A DNA stretch of 64,000 nucleotides from Stentor coeruleus (lineage: Eukaryota > Ciliophora > Heterotrichea > Heterotrichida > Stentoridae): the NCBI GenBank assembly GCA_001970955.1, contig MPUH01000065.1:1-64000 (forward strand), given 5' to 3'. Below are positions 1 to 10,028 of this stretch, one piece after another. The position numbers and the translations under genes were made by a program. Below the pieces are notes generated by a model. It saw only the letters and a program-made list of their open reading frames with translations. It was not told the DNA's origin and did no database searches. Numbering within the stretch: the first letter of the stretch is position 1; every line of letters starts with the position of its first letter.

Positions 1-33
1 CTAAAACACCCTAACACCCTAACACCCTAACAC
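1..33. repeat. Left telomere, CACCCTAA array
   Basis: Three perfect 8-base CACCCTAA units occupy positions 7-30, followed by a partial CAC; bases 1-6 are a slightly divergent partial unit. The C-rich strand reads 5' to 3' inward from the left edge, as expected for a real left chromosome end. The unit is a permutation of CCCTAACA, the telomere repeat known from heterotrich ciliates (Stentor, Blepharisma). Only about 30 bases are present, which probably reflects assembly trimming. Confidence 0.93.
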
Positions 34-912
34 AAATATTCAAAAAAGAACTCAAAAAAATAACAGAAAACTAACTTAAAAACCTAAAACTACATGAAAT
101 AGTTCTCTACAGCACGAAATTCTAACAAATAATAAAAGAAAACCTATTAGCCAAATCAAAAAATATCGACAACATAATCAAAAACTTCATAGAAAGCATA
201 TACACAAAAAGGAAAAAAATCATAATAAAGGACTTGGTCTGCACTCAGCGGACTATAAATCTTAACTAATAATTAATTTTCGGATTAAATAATATATAAA
301 TTCTATATAAACACTGAAGTTATCTCATGAATGCAAAATCTAATAAAAAATACTTGTGAAATATATAAATAATAAAATAGTATTTCTGTAAGAATAGGTA
401 ATAGCTTGACTTATATGAAATCACTGTAACTTAGATGAAAAGTTTCAATTAATAAACATTATAACTTTACTAAGAATCTAAATTAAAGCACTTCAAAGGA
501 ATATATAATAAAATCATCTTTAAAATAGCTTCAAAAATTTAAAGCAAGAATTTTATAAAACTATTTTTTAAATCGAAATATTTTATTTATGTTAACACAA
601 TAAGAACATCATCTCTTTAGGAAAACATAAATCAATAATCATAAACTACTTCTTAAATTCTATCAAACCACATAAATTTATCAAATATTTTATTTAGACT
701 AAAAGTAAACTCTAATAGTCACTTAGGCTATTTTTTTTTGGAAAAATGATACTTAAACTAGTGAAGAGAAGAATATTTTTAAGAGATCATTGAATTCCAA
801 ATAATTAAAACATCAAAGGAGGAGTATTTTAATTAGAAAATAAAAATCTCCTTATAAGCTTAAGTTAATTTTCATCTTGATGACAAATGAAAAATATAGA
901 TAATTATATATA
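34..912. other. Subtelomeric spacer, no clear gene
   Basis: About 880 bases separate the telomere from the first gene. The first part (to about 270) is A-rich with more C than T or G on this strand; the rest is plain AT-rich sequence with a short T-run near 727. One stop-free stretch on the + strand (126-269) ends at a TAA, has no ATG, and could be a truncated coding remnant, but base composition alone can explain it. A small GC-richer patch at about 230-255 does not fold into a tRNA that I can recognise. No subtelomeric tandem repeat is visible. Confidence 0.6.
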
Positions 913-3900
913 ATGAACATGGATGGAAAGATTTGCCAAAAACTCTGTGCATGCTGTAATTCAACTGAGAAAAAATACTTCGTTAATTCTGCTGAGTTTC
1001 ATACTATTTGCTATAACTGTGCCCAAAATTTACAGACTCTAAACATAGAATGTATTAATTGCAAATCCAATATTAACATAGAATATCTAAGTGAAATCCC
1101 ACCTCCCAGAAAATGTGATTGGTGTGGAATTTCTCCAGCCAAAAAATGCCAGGATAAAAAACACGCCTTTTGTGTAGAATGCAAAAAAAAAATTATTCAA
1201 TGCCCACTTTGTTTCTGTGGAACTTGCTATAATAAATCATCATATATAAATAACTGTAGGCTTCATTCACAATGTCAAAATTGTTCACTCAAGTTCAAAG
1301 ATTGGTGCAGAAATTGCTATTGTCAGATTTGCCATAAAACTTTTCCAGAAATTAAATTTGCCCAATGCAGGCACCCAGCTTGTTTAGAATGTGTAAGAAA
1401 TGGAGTTTGTCTTTTATGTGATAAAAAATGTACTTATTGTTCTAATAATATTGATATAGGAACGCCAATATGTAGAAAACATCCTTATTGTAAAGATTGT
1501 CAAAATAATTTTATTGAAATATTAAAAGAATGTCCTGAGTGTACAAATCAAACAAATAAATATAAATGTTTTAAGTGTCAATTGCCTCGAGCAAATTTAA
1601 AAAGTTATTGTAATAGTTCCAATCATAAATTATGCGATGATTGCTATAACATTGGGAAAAATTGTAATTGTGTATCTTGCTTTTCGTGTGAAAAAATAAT
1701 GGAGTGTAGCACAAATGATTATTGCAAGCACGTTGTTTGTAGAAATTGCAAAGATACTGTTTCTTGTAAAAAATGCAAAGATTCATATGTACTTTGCTCA
1801 GGATGTAATCGAATAAAGACATTAAAAAATATGTTTTTTCAATGTAATGAGCATAATGCATGTGATTCATGTTTGAGATCTAATAAACAATGTCAGAAAT
1901 GTATGAAAAAATGTGAAAAGTGTGAAATCGCACAAGCTAATACAAAGAAACTTGGCTGCGGTCATATGATATGTAATGGGTGTTTACAAAAATACAGTGA
2001 TAGTTGTGCTCTTTGCTTTAAATGCGATAGTTGTAAAAATACTTTTAAAAGAGTAGGTATTGCAAATAAATCCTTATGTGATAAATGCATTCAAAATTTT
2101 GAAAAAAATAAAGAGTGTATTCTGTGTGAAAACCCAGTTACAGAAAAAAATTCTAAATGCAAACATGGTTATTGCATAGAATGCATAAGTAAAATCAATG
2201 AATGCCAAATATGTAAAACATGCAGAGGATGCAAAATCGAAAAGGGAATTATTTTAAATAAATCAAAGCATTGGGTTTGTAAAGAATGCGATCAAAATCA
2301 AAAATGTTGCAATTTATGTATGGAGAACAAAAAATGTGATATTTGTTTGAAAATATCAAAAAGTCCATTAAAATATGATTGTGGAAAACATAAAGGGTGT
2401 AAGAAATGCAAAAAACACAAAGTATGTGAATGCATGATAATTTGTACAAACTGCTGTGAATATAGTCTAGGCGATTTCATGAATTGCTCACATTTTTTAT
2501 GCAAAAAATGTCAAGATGAAAATCCTGATTATGCTATTAATAGTAAATGCTCAATCTGTATAGAAAGATGCTTTTCATGCAGATCACCGAGTAACTTGAA
2601 TAAAATAATATGTGAAAAAAAAGAGCATATTTTATGTAAAGCATGCAATCCATATAGAGAAAATTATTGTATCATTTGCCCAAATAATTTATTATTTAGG
2701 GAATGCCAGGAATGCAAGAAAAAGAACTATACTTGTCAATTGAAATGCTCAGAGCATTTTTTATGCTTATCATGTTTTAATTCAATGGGCCCTGAATGTG
2801 AAAAATGCTTAAAAACTTGTAAAGAATGCAATAATTCATCTTATAATATGGGAAATAGAGAATGTGGGCATGCTTTATGTATAGAATGCCAGAAAAGCCA
2901 TTTAAGAAACTGTGAGTATTACAAGAAAATTTTATGCGAAATCTGTCAAGAATCTTTAATTCAAGTTGCATTAGGATGTCTCCATCAAATTTGTACCCAT
3001 TGCTTGGGAGATAAAAATTATTGTATTAAATGCTATTCAAAGTGTAGTGACTGCGGTAATATAAACAAAATACAATATCAATGCGAACATAAACTATGTG
3101 GTGAATGCTTTAATAAATATAACAATTGTGGAGTGTGTAGTAAAAGTCCTGAATGCAAATGTGATAAATGCAATGAATTTACATTTAAATTATTTCCGTC
3201 AGAATGTGGGCATAAATTTTGTGAAAAGTGTAAATCAGATTCTAAAGGTGAATGCAGAATTAGTGTCTGCCATTATTGTGATAAATGCTTTAACAAGTGC
3301 GAACAAAATCTAAATTGCAAAAAAAATGTTTGCTCTATTAGGTGCAATAAATATAAAGACTTAGATTCATGTCCTAAATGCATTCAACTAACTAAAAATC
3401 AATGCCAAATATGCAGAAATGTTGAATATGGATTTATTTTGGATTGTAATCATTTTGTTTGTATTTTTTGTGATTTTCAAAAACTCCATCTTAAATGTTC
3501 ATATTGCAAGGGGTGTGAATCTCCTTTTATTTCTTGTAATCATCTATGTACAAATTGTTCAGGAGGAAACAAAGAATGTTGGGTTTGTTTAGGATTTGCA
3601 ATATGCGAAAATAAAAAACACTTTAAAAAAATAAATTCAATATGCGAGAAATGCCAGTGTTTACATTGTGGAAGTGTTGATAAAGCATTAAGTGAAGATA
3701 GAATATGTGATACTTGTGCTAATATACAAAAGATATGCAGAAATTGTTTTGAAATTTACTATTATGATGATATTCAAAATGAAAGAGCTATTCCTTGTGA
3801 TATTTGCAATAAATGTTTTAATTCTGTTTGCTCATTATGCAATAAAATATTTGGACATCTTTTAAATGCTGAAAAAAAAAAATGCATGGATTGCAATAAC

Positions 3901-4926
3901 AAAGAAAAGTGTAATGGATGCCAGGATATTATTGAAGTTTCTAAAATAATAGAAAAAGATAAAAAGTGCATAAGTTGCTCAGAATTTTTAAAATGCCAAA
4001 GTTGTGGAAATGAAGAAAAAAAAGAAATACTTTTAAAACTTGGAGGGTCTTTGATAAATGAGGGAAAATGTCTAGCATGCCTTGAAATACAGCAATGCCA
4101 AAAATGCTTAAATTATTATTATATACATGATATTATAAACAATAGTCAATGCCTCAATTGTGAAGAATTAGGAAGATGTTCTGAATGCTTAAATTTAGAG
4201 AATATTCACATTTTAAAAAAATTACAAAAATGTGCTAATTGTGCTGGATTACATTTTTGCAGAAACTGTCAAAAATTAAAAAATACTTTTCTTTTTGATC
4301 AATCAGGTATATGTTATGATTGTTTAAGCTATAAACAGTGTTTACTCTGTAAAGTTTACAAGTCTGATGAAAAGATCCTTGAAAGTGGTATTTGTGAAGG
4401 ATGCCCCAAAATAAAATGCAACTCTTGTTTTTTTGTATATGATCGTAATCTATCAGACAGATTGGAAAAATGTCCAAATTGTAGTTTAGTCGAATGTCCA
4501 AAATGTCATGTATTTAGAGATAAAGCTGAGATTGATTATAATGATAATTGCTGTACTGATTGCTCTATTTTTAAAAATTGCCAAAAATGTAACAATAAAA
4601 TCACAAAGATAGTTTCCGAAAATTATTATAATTTTTGCTATGATTGCTACAACTGCCCTTGCGAATGTTGCTTCATCAAAAAGCAAGTAAAATTAACAGC
4701 ATGCAAGCATTTTGAATGCAGTGATTGTAGTGTTGCGGATACTGACTATTGTGCAAAATGTATGAAAAAATTTAGATGTGCTACTCATAATCAAATAAAA
4801 AACATTAATGATGACAATAAAATATTTATTTTAATGGATTGCTGCCAAGCCTATTTTTGTAAAAATTGTAAAGCAAGGTATATTGGAGAAGATATTCAGC
4901 ATAGAAGCAATTGTGTTGCTAATTAG
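913..4926 (+). CDS. Giant poly-RING-like cysteine-rich protein (1337 aa)
   Basis: Cysteine makes up roughly one residue in six. From about residue 8 to 918 there are about 24 tandem modules of the form C-x2-C-x(7-14)-C-x(1-4)-H-x2-C-x2-C-x(4-9)-C-x2-C, a minimal RING-HC pattern; good examples are residues 68-100 and the module ending near residue 155. From about 930 to 1240 the spacing changes to a His-free repeat, C-x2-C-x(4-5)-C-x2-C with linkers of about 17 residues, in roughly ten copies. The C terminus has one more RING-like unit and an IBR-like knuckle (C-x2-C-x9-H-x3-C, ending four residues before the stop). No signal peptide or membrane helix is visible. Zinc binding is very likely from the pattern. 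Ubiquitin-ligase or scaffold activity is only an inference, and I do not recognise a named family. It is the gene closest to the telomere and has no visible intron. Confidence 0.85.
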   Translation: MNMDGKICQKLCACCNSTEKKYFVNSAEFHTICYNCAQNLQTLNIECINCKSNINIEYLSEIPPPRKCDWCGISPAKKCQDKKHAFCVECKKKIIQCPLCFCGTCYNKSSYINNCRLHSQCQNCSLKFKDWCRNCYCQICHKTFPEIKFAQCRHPACLECVRNGVCLLCDKKCTYCSNNIDIGTPICRKHPYCKDCQNNFIEILKECPECTNQTNKYKCFKCQLPRANLKSYCNSSNHKLCDDCYNIGKNCNCVSCFSCEKIMECSTNDYCKHVVCRNCKDTVSCKKCKDSYVLCSGCNRIKTLKNMFFQCNEHNACDSCLRSNKQCQKCMKKCEKCEIAQANTKKLGCGHMICNGCLQKYSDSCALCFKCDSCKNTFKRVGIANKSLCDKCIQNFEKNKECILCENPVTEKNSKCKHGYCIECISKINECQICKTCRGCKIEKGIILNKSKHWVCKECDQNQKCCNLCMENKKCDICLKISKSPLKYDCGKHKGCKKCKKHKVCECMIICTNCCEYSLGDFMNCSHFLCKKCQDENPDYAINSKCSICIERCFSCRSPSNLNKIICEKKEHILCKACNPYRENYCIICPNNLLFRECQECKKKNYTCQLKCSEHFLCLSCFNSMGPECEKCLKTCKECNNSSYNMGNRECGHALCIECQKSHLRNCEYYKKILCEICQESLIQVALGCLHQICTHCLGDKNYCIKCYSKCSDCGNINKIQYQCEHKLCGECFNKYNNCGVCSKSPECKCDKCNEFTFKLFPSECGHKFCEKCKSDSKGECRISVCHYCDKCFNKCEQNLNCKKNVCSIRCNKYKDLDSCPKCIQLTKNQCQICRNVEYGFILDCNHFVCIFCDFQKLHLKCSYCKGCESPFISCNHLCTNCSGGNKECWVCLGFAICENKKHFKKINSICEKCQCLHCGSVDKALSEDRICDTCANIQKICRNCFEIYYYDDIQNERAIPCDICNKCFNSVCSLCNKIFGHLLNAEKKKCMDCNNKEKCNGCQDIIEVSKIIEKDKKCISCSEFLKCQSCGNEEKKEILLKLGGSLINEGKCLACLEIQQCQKCLNYYYIHDIINNSQCLNCEELGRCSECLNLENIHILKKLQKCANCAGLHFCRNCQKLKNTFLFDQSGICYDCLSYKQCLLCKVYKSDEKILESGICEGCPKIKCNSCFFVYDRNLSDRLEKCPNCSLVECPKCHVFRDKAEIDYNDNCCTDCSIFKNCQKCNNKITKIVSENYYNFCYDCYNCPCECCFIKKQVKLTACKHFECSDCSVADTDYCAKCMKKFRCATHNQIKNINDDNKIFILMDCCQAYFCKNCKARYIGEDIQHRSNCVAN

Positions 4927-5307
4927 TCAAAACAGGCTAAATAATACTTTAAAAATATAATTAGATTTAATTATGAATTATATCTTTTATGTTATTACGA
5001 TATTTTTATTTGGATAATGTGATCCTATAATAGCTTCATAGCCTCTTCAATACATTAATTACATCCTCATAAAAAAAATAATCCTATCTCTATCCCTTCC
5101 ATTACACTCAATTTCTAAATAAATTCTCAAACTTAACTCAGTCATACTCCATTTATCACTCTCCACCAAGCACTTCATCCAAAAATCAAGCCTCCCTAAA
5201 TCCTTCTAAATCATCTCAAAACTTACCTCAACCTTATCCTACCTAAAAAAATCCTTTTCTAAACCTAACATAATAAGAAAAATTATATAACAATTGCTAA
5301 CTTTATT
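4927..5307. promoter_or_regulatory. Spacer upstream of LRRC49-like gene
   Basis: This 381-base spacer lies between two + strand genes. Its right part, about 5030-5280, is almost free of G on the + strand (runs of A, C and T only), the composition seen in front of most genes in this window. No motif beyond AT-rich tracts can be named. It presumably holds the terminator of the first gene and the promoter of the next. Confidence 0.5.
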
Positions 5308-7168
5308 ATGCAAAGACAAGGGCCTCGATCTCAATCCGAGTCTGGAGGGACAACATCCATTCGTAAAGGTCACAACATGAACTCACAAAATCAAATAACA
5401 GATCTAATGCCCCAAGGTAAATCCTTAAACATTGCAGTAAAAAAAATCCCTATCATGCCTCCAACAAGAAAATTCGAACCTGCAAAACTGAGCGGCAACG
5501 AAAACGATGAACGTTATCAATATCTTATGAAACGTGGGATAATACGTCGTGTCGAAAAAGACGAAAAAATAATTTTCGCTGAACTTCCTGGTTTAACAGG
5601 TGTTTTAGTTGTCTATAGAAGCCCTTCAGAAAGAAATACAAACCCTGAAAGATTAAATTTAGATCGTAGAGACTTGAATCAAATGCCTTTACTTGAAGGA
5701 GAAGAGCGTTTAAGGCTTTTGAACTACCAACACAATCTTATTTCAAAAATTGAAAACTTGTTATCATTACCGAATTTGATATTTTTAGACTTGTATAACA
5801 ATCAAATTAAAGAAATCAATGGCTTGCAGACTGTACCAGCTTTAAGGGTTTTGATGTTAGGGAAAAATCTTATTGATAAAATCAAGAATCTGAACTTTTT
5901 GACAAAATTAGATGTTTTAGATTTACACAGTAATAAGATTGCTAAAATTGAAAATTTGAGTCATTTACAAGAACTTAGGGTGTTGAATTTAGCTAATAAT
6001 CAAATTAGCCAGGTTGATAATTTGGAGAATCTTAAGTCGTTGACTGAGATAAATTTAAGGAGGAATTTGATTGAAGTTGTAAAAAGTTTGGGACAACTTA
6101 ATAAGATTCAGAGGGTTTTTCTTTCGAATAACAAACTGGAAAAGTTTGAGAGTATTGAGTGTTTGAGTAACTGCCAATGTTTGAACGAACTTGCTTTAGA
6201 TGGGAATCCTTTGCAAGCTTTACCAAATTATATGGCTTGGATAATACAAAACTACAAGTTTCTTATTCATTTAGACTTGAAAAAAATCACTGTTGACATG
6301 AGAGATTCAATACTCAAACCAACCAAACAAAGCGAAAGTCGTTCATTACCTCCAGAAAGTTTAATATCTTCAATATTTACAGAATGGAAACTAGAACTTG
6401 AAAGAATTAAATCTAGAGGACTAAACTCATTCAGAAGACGTAAAGAAACCCAAACTGAATCCTTAGTCCAATCTGGTCATGCTGAAATTGAAGGAGACTC
6501 TTCACTTTTTATCTACGGAAATGCTTTAGAAGTCATAACAAAACCCGAATTCCAAAACTCAGTTTCCAGTATTTTTTGCCAATATTTACGTTTTGATTAT
6601 ATCGTACAAAACTCAGCCTTAGCTCGATTTAAGAAATTCCAAAACCTTAAAAAATTTACTTTTACCAACAACAATTTGCATTCTTGGATCCAATTAAGTA
6701 AATTAGAAGCTGTTTCAGGGTTAAATTCTATTAATATAGAGAAAAATGATATAATCCGCACAGTCCTTTATAGATATTTTGTTGTTTATAGGTTTCCTGG
6801 GGTTATAGAAATTAATAATCAGATTGTTAATGAAGATGATAAAAATAAAGCTAAACAACAATTTCAGGATTTTGATAGAATTTTATGCACACCAAGTATT
6901 TTGGTATTTTTTTATATAGAAACCATCGCATGAATATGGAGGAGATAAAGAAGTGCAGAAAAATTATAGGGTAATGTCGAAGAAAAATACTGAATTTTCT
7001 GTTGGGTATATACAGAAAATTGTTATGATAGCTCTTGGTGCTGAACAGAAAATAAAGGTTTTAGAAGGGAAGCTGAGTAGTTATGCTGATAGTACAGTTA
7101 GGATTATGGTTAAAGAGTTAGCTTCGAAAAATTATACTATTAATGAAGAGGTGTTGAATGATTTGTGA
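5308..7168 (+). CDS. LRRC49: LRRC49-like tubulin polyglutamylase complex subunit
   Basis: This is one gene of two exons (5308-6903 and 6920-7168) joined across a 16-base intron, giving 614 residues. From about residue 105 it opens with an ERLNLDRR motif and an EGEERLRLLN segment, followed by about eight SDS22-type leucine-rich repeats (to about residue 330) and a cap with an LDLKKIT motif. This order and wording match vertebrate LRRC49 (TPGS4), a non-catalytic subunit of the complex that adds glutamate chains to axonemal and centriolar tubulin. The C-terminal part, after a charged helical region, is ciliate-specific as far as I can tell. The first 100 residues are low complexity. Length is near that of human LRRC49 (about 690). 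Without splicing, the reading frame stops at 6933 and the last 82 residues look like a separate small ORF. A heavily ciliated cell is expected to need this complex. Confidence 0.85.
6904..6919 (+). other. 16-base intron in LRRC49-like gene
   Basis: The sequence GTATTTTTTTATATAG sits at phase 0. Removing it joins the upstream frame (ending Pro-Ser-Ile-Leu) to the downstream frame starting at 6920 with no stop until 7168. The 16-base length breaks the frame, so retention would truncate the protein. Confidence 0.9.
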
Positions 7169-7346
7169 AGAATTAGATGTTTTGTATTTGTTTAATCATA
7201 TTATTTGTCATGGGGTTGAGATTGGTTTATTAGAGATTTTATTTGTTATTGTTAGTTTATAAAAAAAAACCTAAAGAAATTCTGTTAAACAATACAACAA
7301 TTCTCATAATAAAATTTTATATATTTACCATAATTAATACACTATA

Positions 7347-9893
7347 ATGAATCAAAATCATTCAGTTAAGCACATTATCCGTCAAGGCTGTTTCGACCTA
7401 CAAGGGTATAACCCGAAATCATCCAAACTTCCAACTTTAAATCTAAAAAAAATCCGATCAGTAACACCAGAGTTTTTAGCTCAAGCCTCCGACTCACAAA
7501 GAGGTCTGCAATCTTTTCTTCATCAATTTATTCCAAGTCAAACTCCACAACTAATAAAAAACCCAGTATCTCAGTTAAAAGAATCTAAAATCCAAATGCC
7601 AAATGACATAATATCATTAAAATCACTAATCAATGCTAATTCAGACCCATTTGTAGGTCAAATAAGTGAAGAAAAAACTACAACAAGTTCAAATAGAAAT
7701 CAATTGATTATGATGGAGAAATGGCTTAATGATATGATAAGCAAATATACTAATGAATGTGAAGTAATATATACCGCATGTATGATTGAAGTATTAAAAG
7801 ATGTTTATTTACAGTGTTCTAATAGAGGTAGGCTAATTTGGAAATTGTTTGAAGGGATGAAAGTATATTGGGAAAAAGAAACTAAAAAACATGAAGAAAA
7901 AGTTAATGCAAGGGAAAATAAAATTATAGTTGAACTAAAGGAAATTATTAAAAAACTTGAGAATGATGTTAGTTTTTTTAAGTCTGGGATGGATGATTAT
8001 TTGAACAAATATATGATCTCAGATGAAAAAGTTATACTACTACAAAAAGAAGTAAGTATTTTACGGCAAATAATCCAAAGATTTACCCAAGAATATCATA
8101 TTCACCCTATAGATTTTAATAAAGTTTGTGAACTTGTTATTGAAGATGTTGCAGATGGTTCAAAAAGGTCACAACAAAAAATCATTAATTCAGTCTTACC
8201 TAAATCCCGTAAATCCAAAGCTGTGCAAACTGATGAGATCCTCATAGTAAAAACTTCAAATAAACAAATCCAAGCAACAGTTCATATGCGTAATTCATCA
8301 GCAACAACAGAATTGGCTATGTTTGAAGCTTCAACTCAAACTAACTTCCGAAAACGTAAACACAAACAATTTTATATATGCAAACAAGGTGATTTGCCTA
8401 TATTAAATCGTTATAAAACCCGTACTGATGGGAAAAAATCACGTGGAAGAGCACATATAAGTTTTTTAGAAGATGATGAAAGATTAAATGATGAGCAGAA
8501 TTTATTTATGGATAATAGAGACAATGAAAGCTCATTACCTTTTCTTAAAAGTACTGGTTTTGATGATAGTCCTAATAGATACAATGATACTATTGGAAGT
8601 AATGGTCTTGATTCAAGGGCTTATTCAGCTTGTTCTTGTAAAAGTTCATCTGTAGACTCTATTGATCTTGTATTAGCTGAAGGACAAAGATCAAGTAGGA
8701 GTCCAACAAAAAATTACATTAGGGCTTTTACACCAGGACCACATAAGAAAAATAGATATTCACATCATCGGAAACCTGTATTTCAGAAACTTTTAAGCCC
8801 AGCATTAGAAGTTTTAAATGAATGCGCAAAAGCAAATAGTAAAAAATTAGCTGCTGAATCTTCGTTGTCAATACGAACTTTGCTCAAAACTATCGATTCT
8901 ATGTTTTTAAGTAGTATTCCTAGTATAAGGAATAGGAGCTTTAAAAGTTTCCTTCAACATGTTTTTCTTAAACTTTCTAATAAATACTCTCTAAAGAAAA
9001 TGCGAGAAAAACGGTTAAAGGATTTAATAGCAAGTTCAATAAAATATAAAGATTTACAAATGCCAAAACTATTTCTTAGAGTTATAGGCGCAGGGAAGTG
9101 TGTTGGGTTATCAAATTATTCATATCATACATTTAAAATAATGCTGCAAATCATAAATTATATAAACTCCCATACAACAGGGCCTAGTGTTATCGAGATA
9201 AATGGAAGAAAAATGTGCCCAAAAAGTAAAGCGCTTGATTGTGCTAAGGAAATTTTTACTAAAAGATTAGACAGTGGAGATTTAATAAGATTACTTTCTT
9301 ATATAGAATCTCATTCAAAAAGTGATTCTTATGGTTTACAGAAAGAAGGAATAGTAGATTATGAATGGCTTTTGAATTATATGGTTTATACATTTGATTA
9401 TTATGAAAAGCAAATTTTGACTGGATTATCTATAGCTTTGAATGCTATAACTTTTAACAAACTTGCTATTTGTATTACTAAAGGAGAGTTTTTATTGGCT
9501 TTTAAAACTTTTCATTCGGTTGTTGATAAGACTTTAGAAGATCCTTTAATTGTAAAGATTTATCCTTTTTTAAATCCTAATGTCCCAATGACAGCATTAA
9601 TTTCTGTTAGTGTCGCTGAGAAAATTGCCTTGTTTAGAGGATTGTTTAAGCCGAAATATATTGATAGATTTAGGAAACATTGGGTCAAGAATATTAATGA
9701 AGCACATATTGATAGGCTAAATTATCTTGTTTCAAATATAGACAATAAGTGGCTGTATGAAATAACTAAAGAATTTTGGCAGAAAAAAATCCAGTTCATA
9801 AAAAGTTCTAAAGATGTGGAACTATCATTTGCAATTTTCAGTATAGAAATTGATAGGATCATGGGATTAATAAAAAATAATATTAATATATAA
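7347..9893 (+). CDS. Protein with axonemal dynein light chain-like coiled coil
   Basis: The product has 848 residues. Residues about 125-235 hold a helical stretch with the pattern Y-x(5)-E-V-x-K-D-V-x3-C-x2-R-G-x2-I, followed by a coiled coil rich in E and K. This resembles the p28/DNALI1 and AXDND1 family of axonemal dynein light chain-like proteins, where a Cys-x2-Arg-Gly step precedes the coiled coil. The middle (about 290-490) is basic and Ser-rich and probably disordered. The C-terminal 350 residues are mostly helical and match nothing I recognise. The ATG is preceded by CACTATAATG. The gene follows the LRRC49-like gene by 178 bases and converges on the WDR7-like gene 135 bases downstream. 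A ciliary role is an inference from this one segment. Confidence 0.6.
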   Translation: MNQNHSVKHIIRQGCFDLQGYNPKSSKLPTLNLKKIRSVTPEFLAQASDSQRGLQSFLHQFIPSQTPQLIKNPVSQLKESKIQMPNDIISLKSLINANSDPFVGQISEEKTTTSSNRNQLIMMEKWLNDMISKYTNECEVIYTACMIEVLKDVYLQCSNRGRLIWKLFEGMKVYWEKETKKHEEKVNARENKIIVELKEIIKKLENDVSFFKSGMDDYLNKYMISDEKVILLQKEVSILRQIIQRFTQEYHIHPIDFNKVCELVIEDVADGSKRSQQKIINSVLPKSRKSKAVQTDEILIVKTSNKQIQATVHMRNSSATTELAMFEASTQTNFRKRKHKQFYICKQGDLPILNRYKTRTDGKKSRGRAHISFLEDDERLNDEQNLFMDNRDNESSLPFLKSTGFDDSPNRYNDTIGSNGLDSRAYSACSCKSSSVDSIDLVLAEGQRSSRSPTKNYIRAFTPGPHKKNRYSHHRKPVFQKLLSPALEVLNECAKANSKKLAAESSLSIRTLLKTIDSMFLSSIPSIRNRSFKSFLQHVFLKLSNKYSLKKMREKRLKDLIASSIKYKDLQMPKLFLRVIGAGKCVGLSNYSYHTFKIMLQIINYINSHTTGPSVIEINGRKMCPKSKALDCAKEIFTKRLDSGDLIRLLSYIESHSKSDSYGLQKEGIVDYEWLLNYMVYTFDYYEKQILTGLSIALNAITFNKLAICITKGEFLLAFKTFHSVVDKTLEDPLIVKIYPFLNPNVPMTALISVSVAEKIALFRGLFKPKYIDRFRKHWVKNINEAHIDRLNYLVSNIDNKWLYEITKEFWQKKIQFIKSSKDVELSFAIFSIEIDRIMGLIKNNINI

Positions 9894-10028
9894 TTATCAT
9901 AACTCTTAACTAAAAACCAACAAAATTCTTTTTAAAAACTTTCATATAACTGTTGAATTCTATTAAACCCAAAACTATTTCTAAAAAATTCATAACACCT
10001 ACAATTACATTAAATCTTTACCAAAAAA

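Noticed and set aside
225-262. tRNA-like patch (GC-richer, with a GGACTATAAATC anticodon-loop look)
   Set aside because: No acceptor stem, T-arm or box B sequence can be paired around it.
33-269. TAA read as glutamine (altered genetic code) near the telomere
   Set aside because: TAA, TAG and TGA all end well-supported genes in this window, so a code change is excluded; the stretch is A-rich and G-poor, which lowers stop frequency by chance.
6953-7168. Separate small gene after the LRRC49-like gene
   Set aside because: It has no good start codon and joins in frame to the upstream exon through a 16-base intron.
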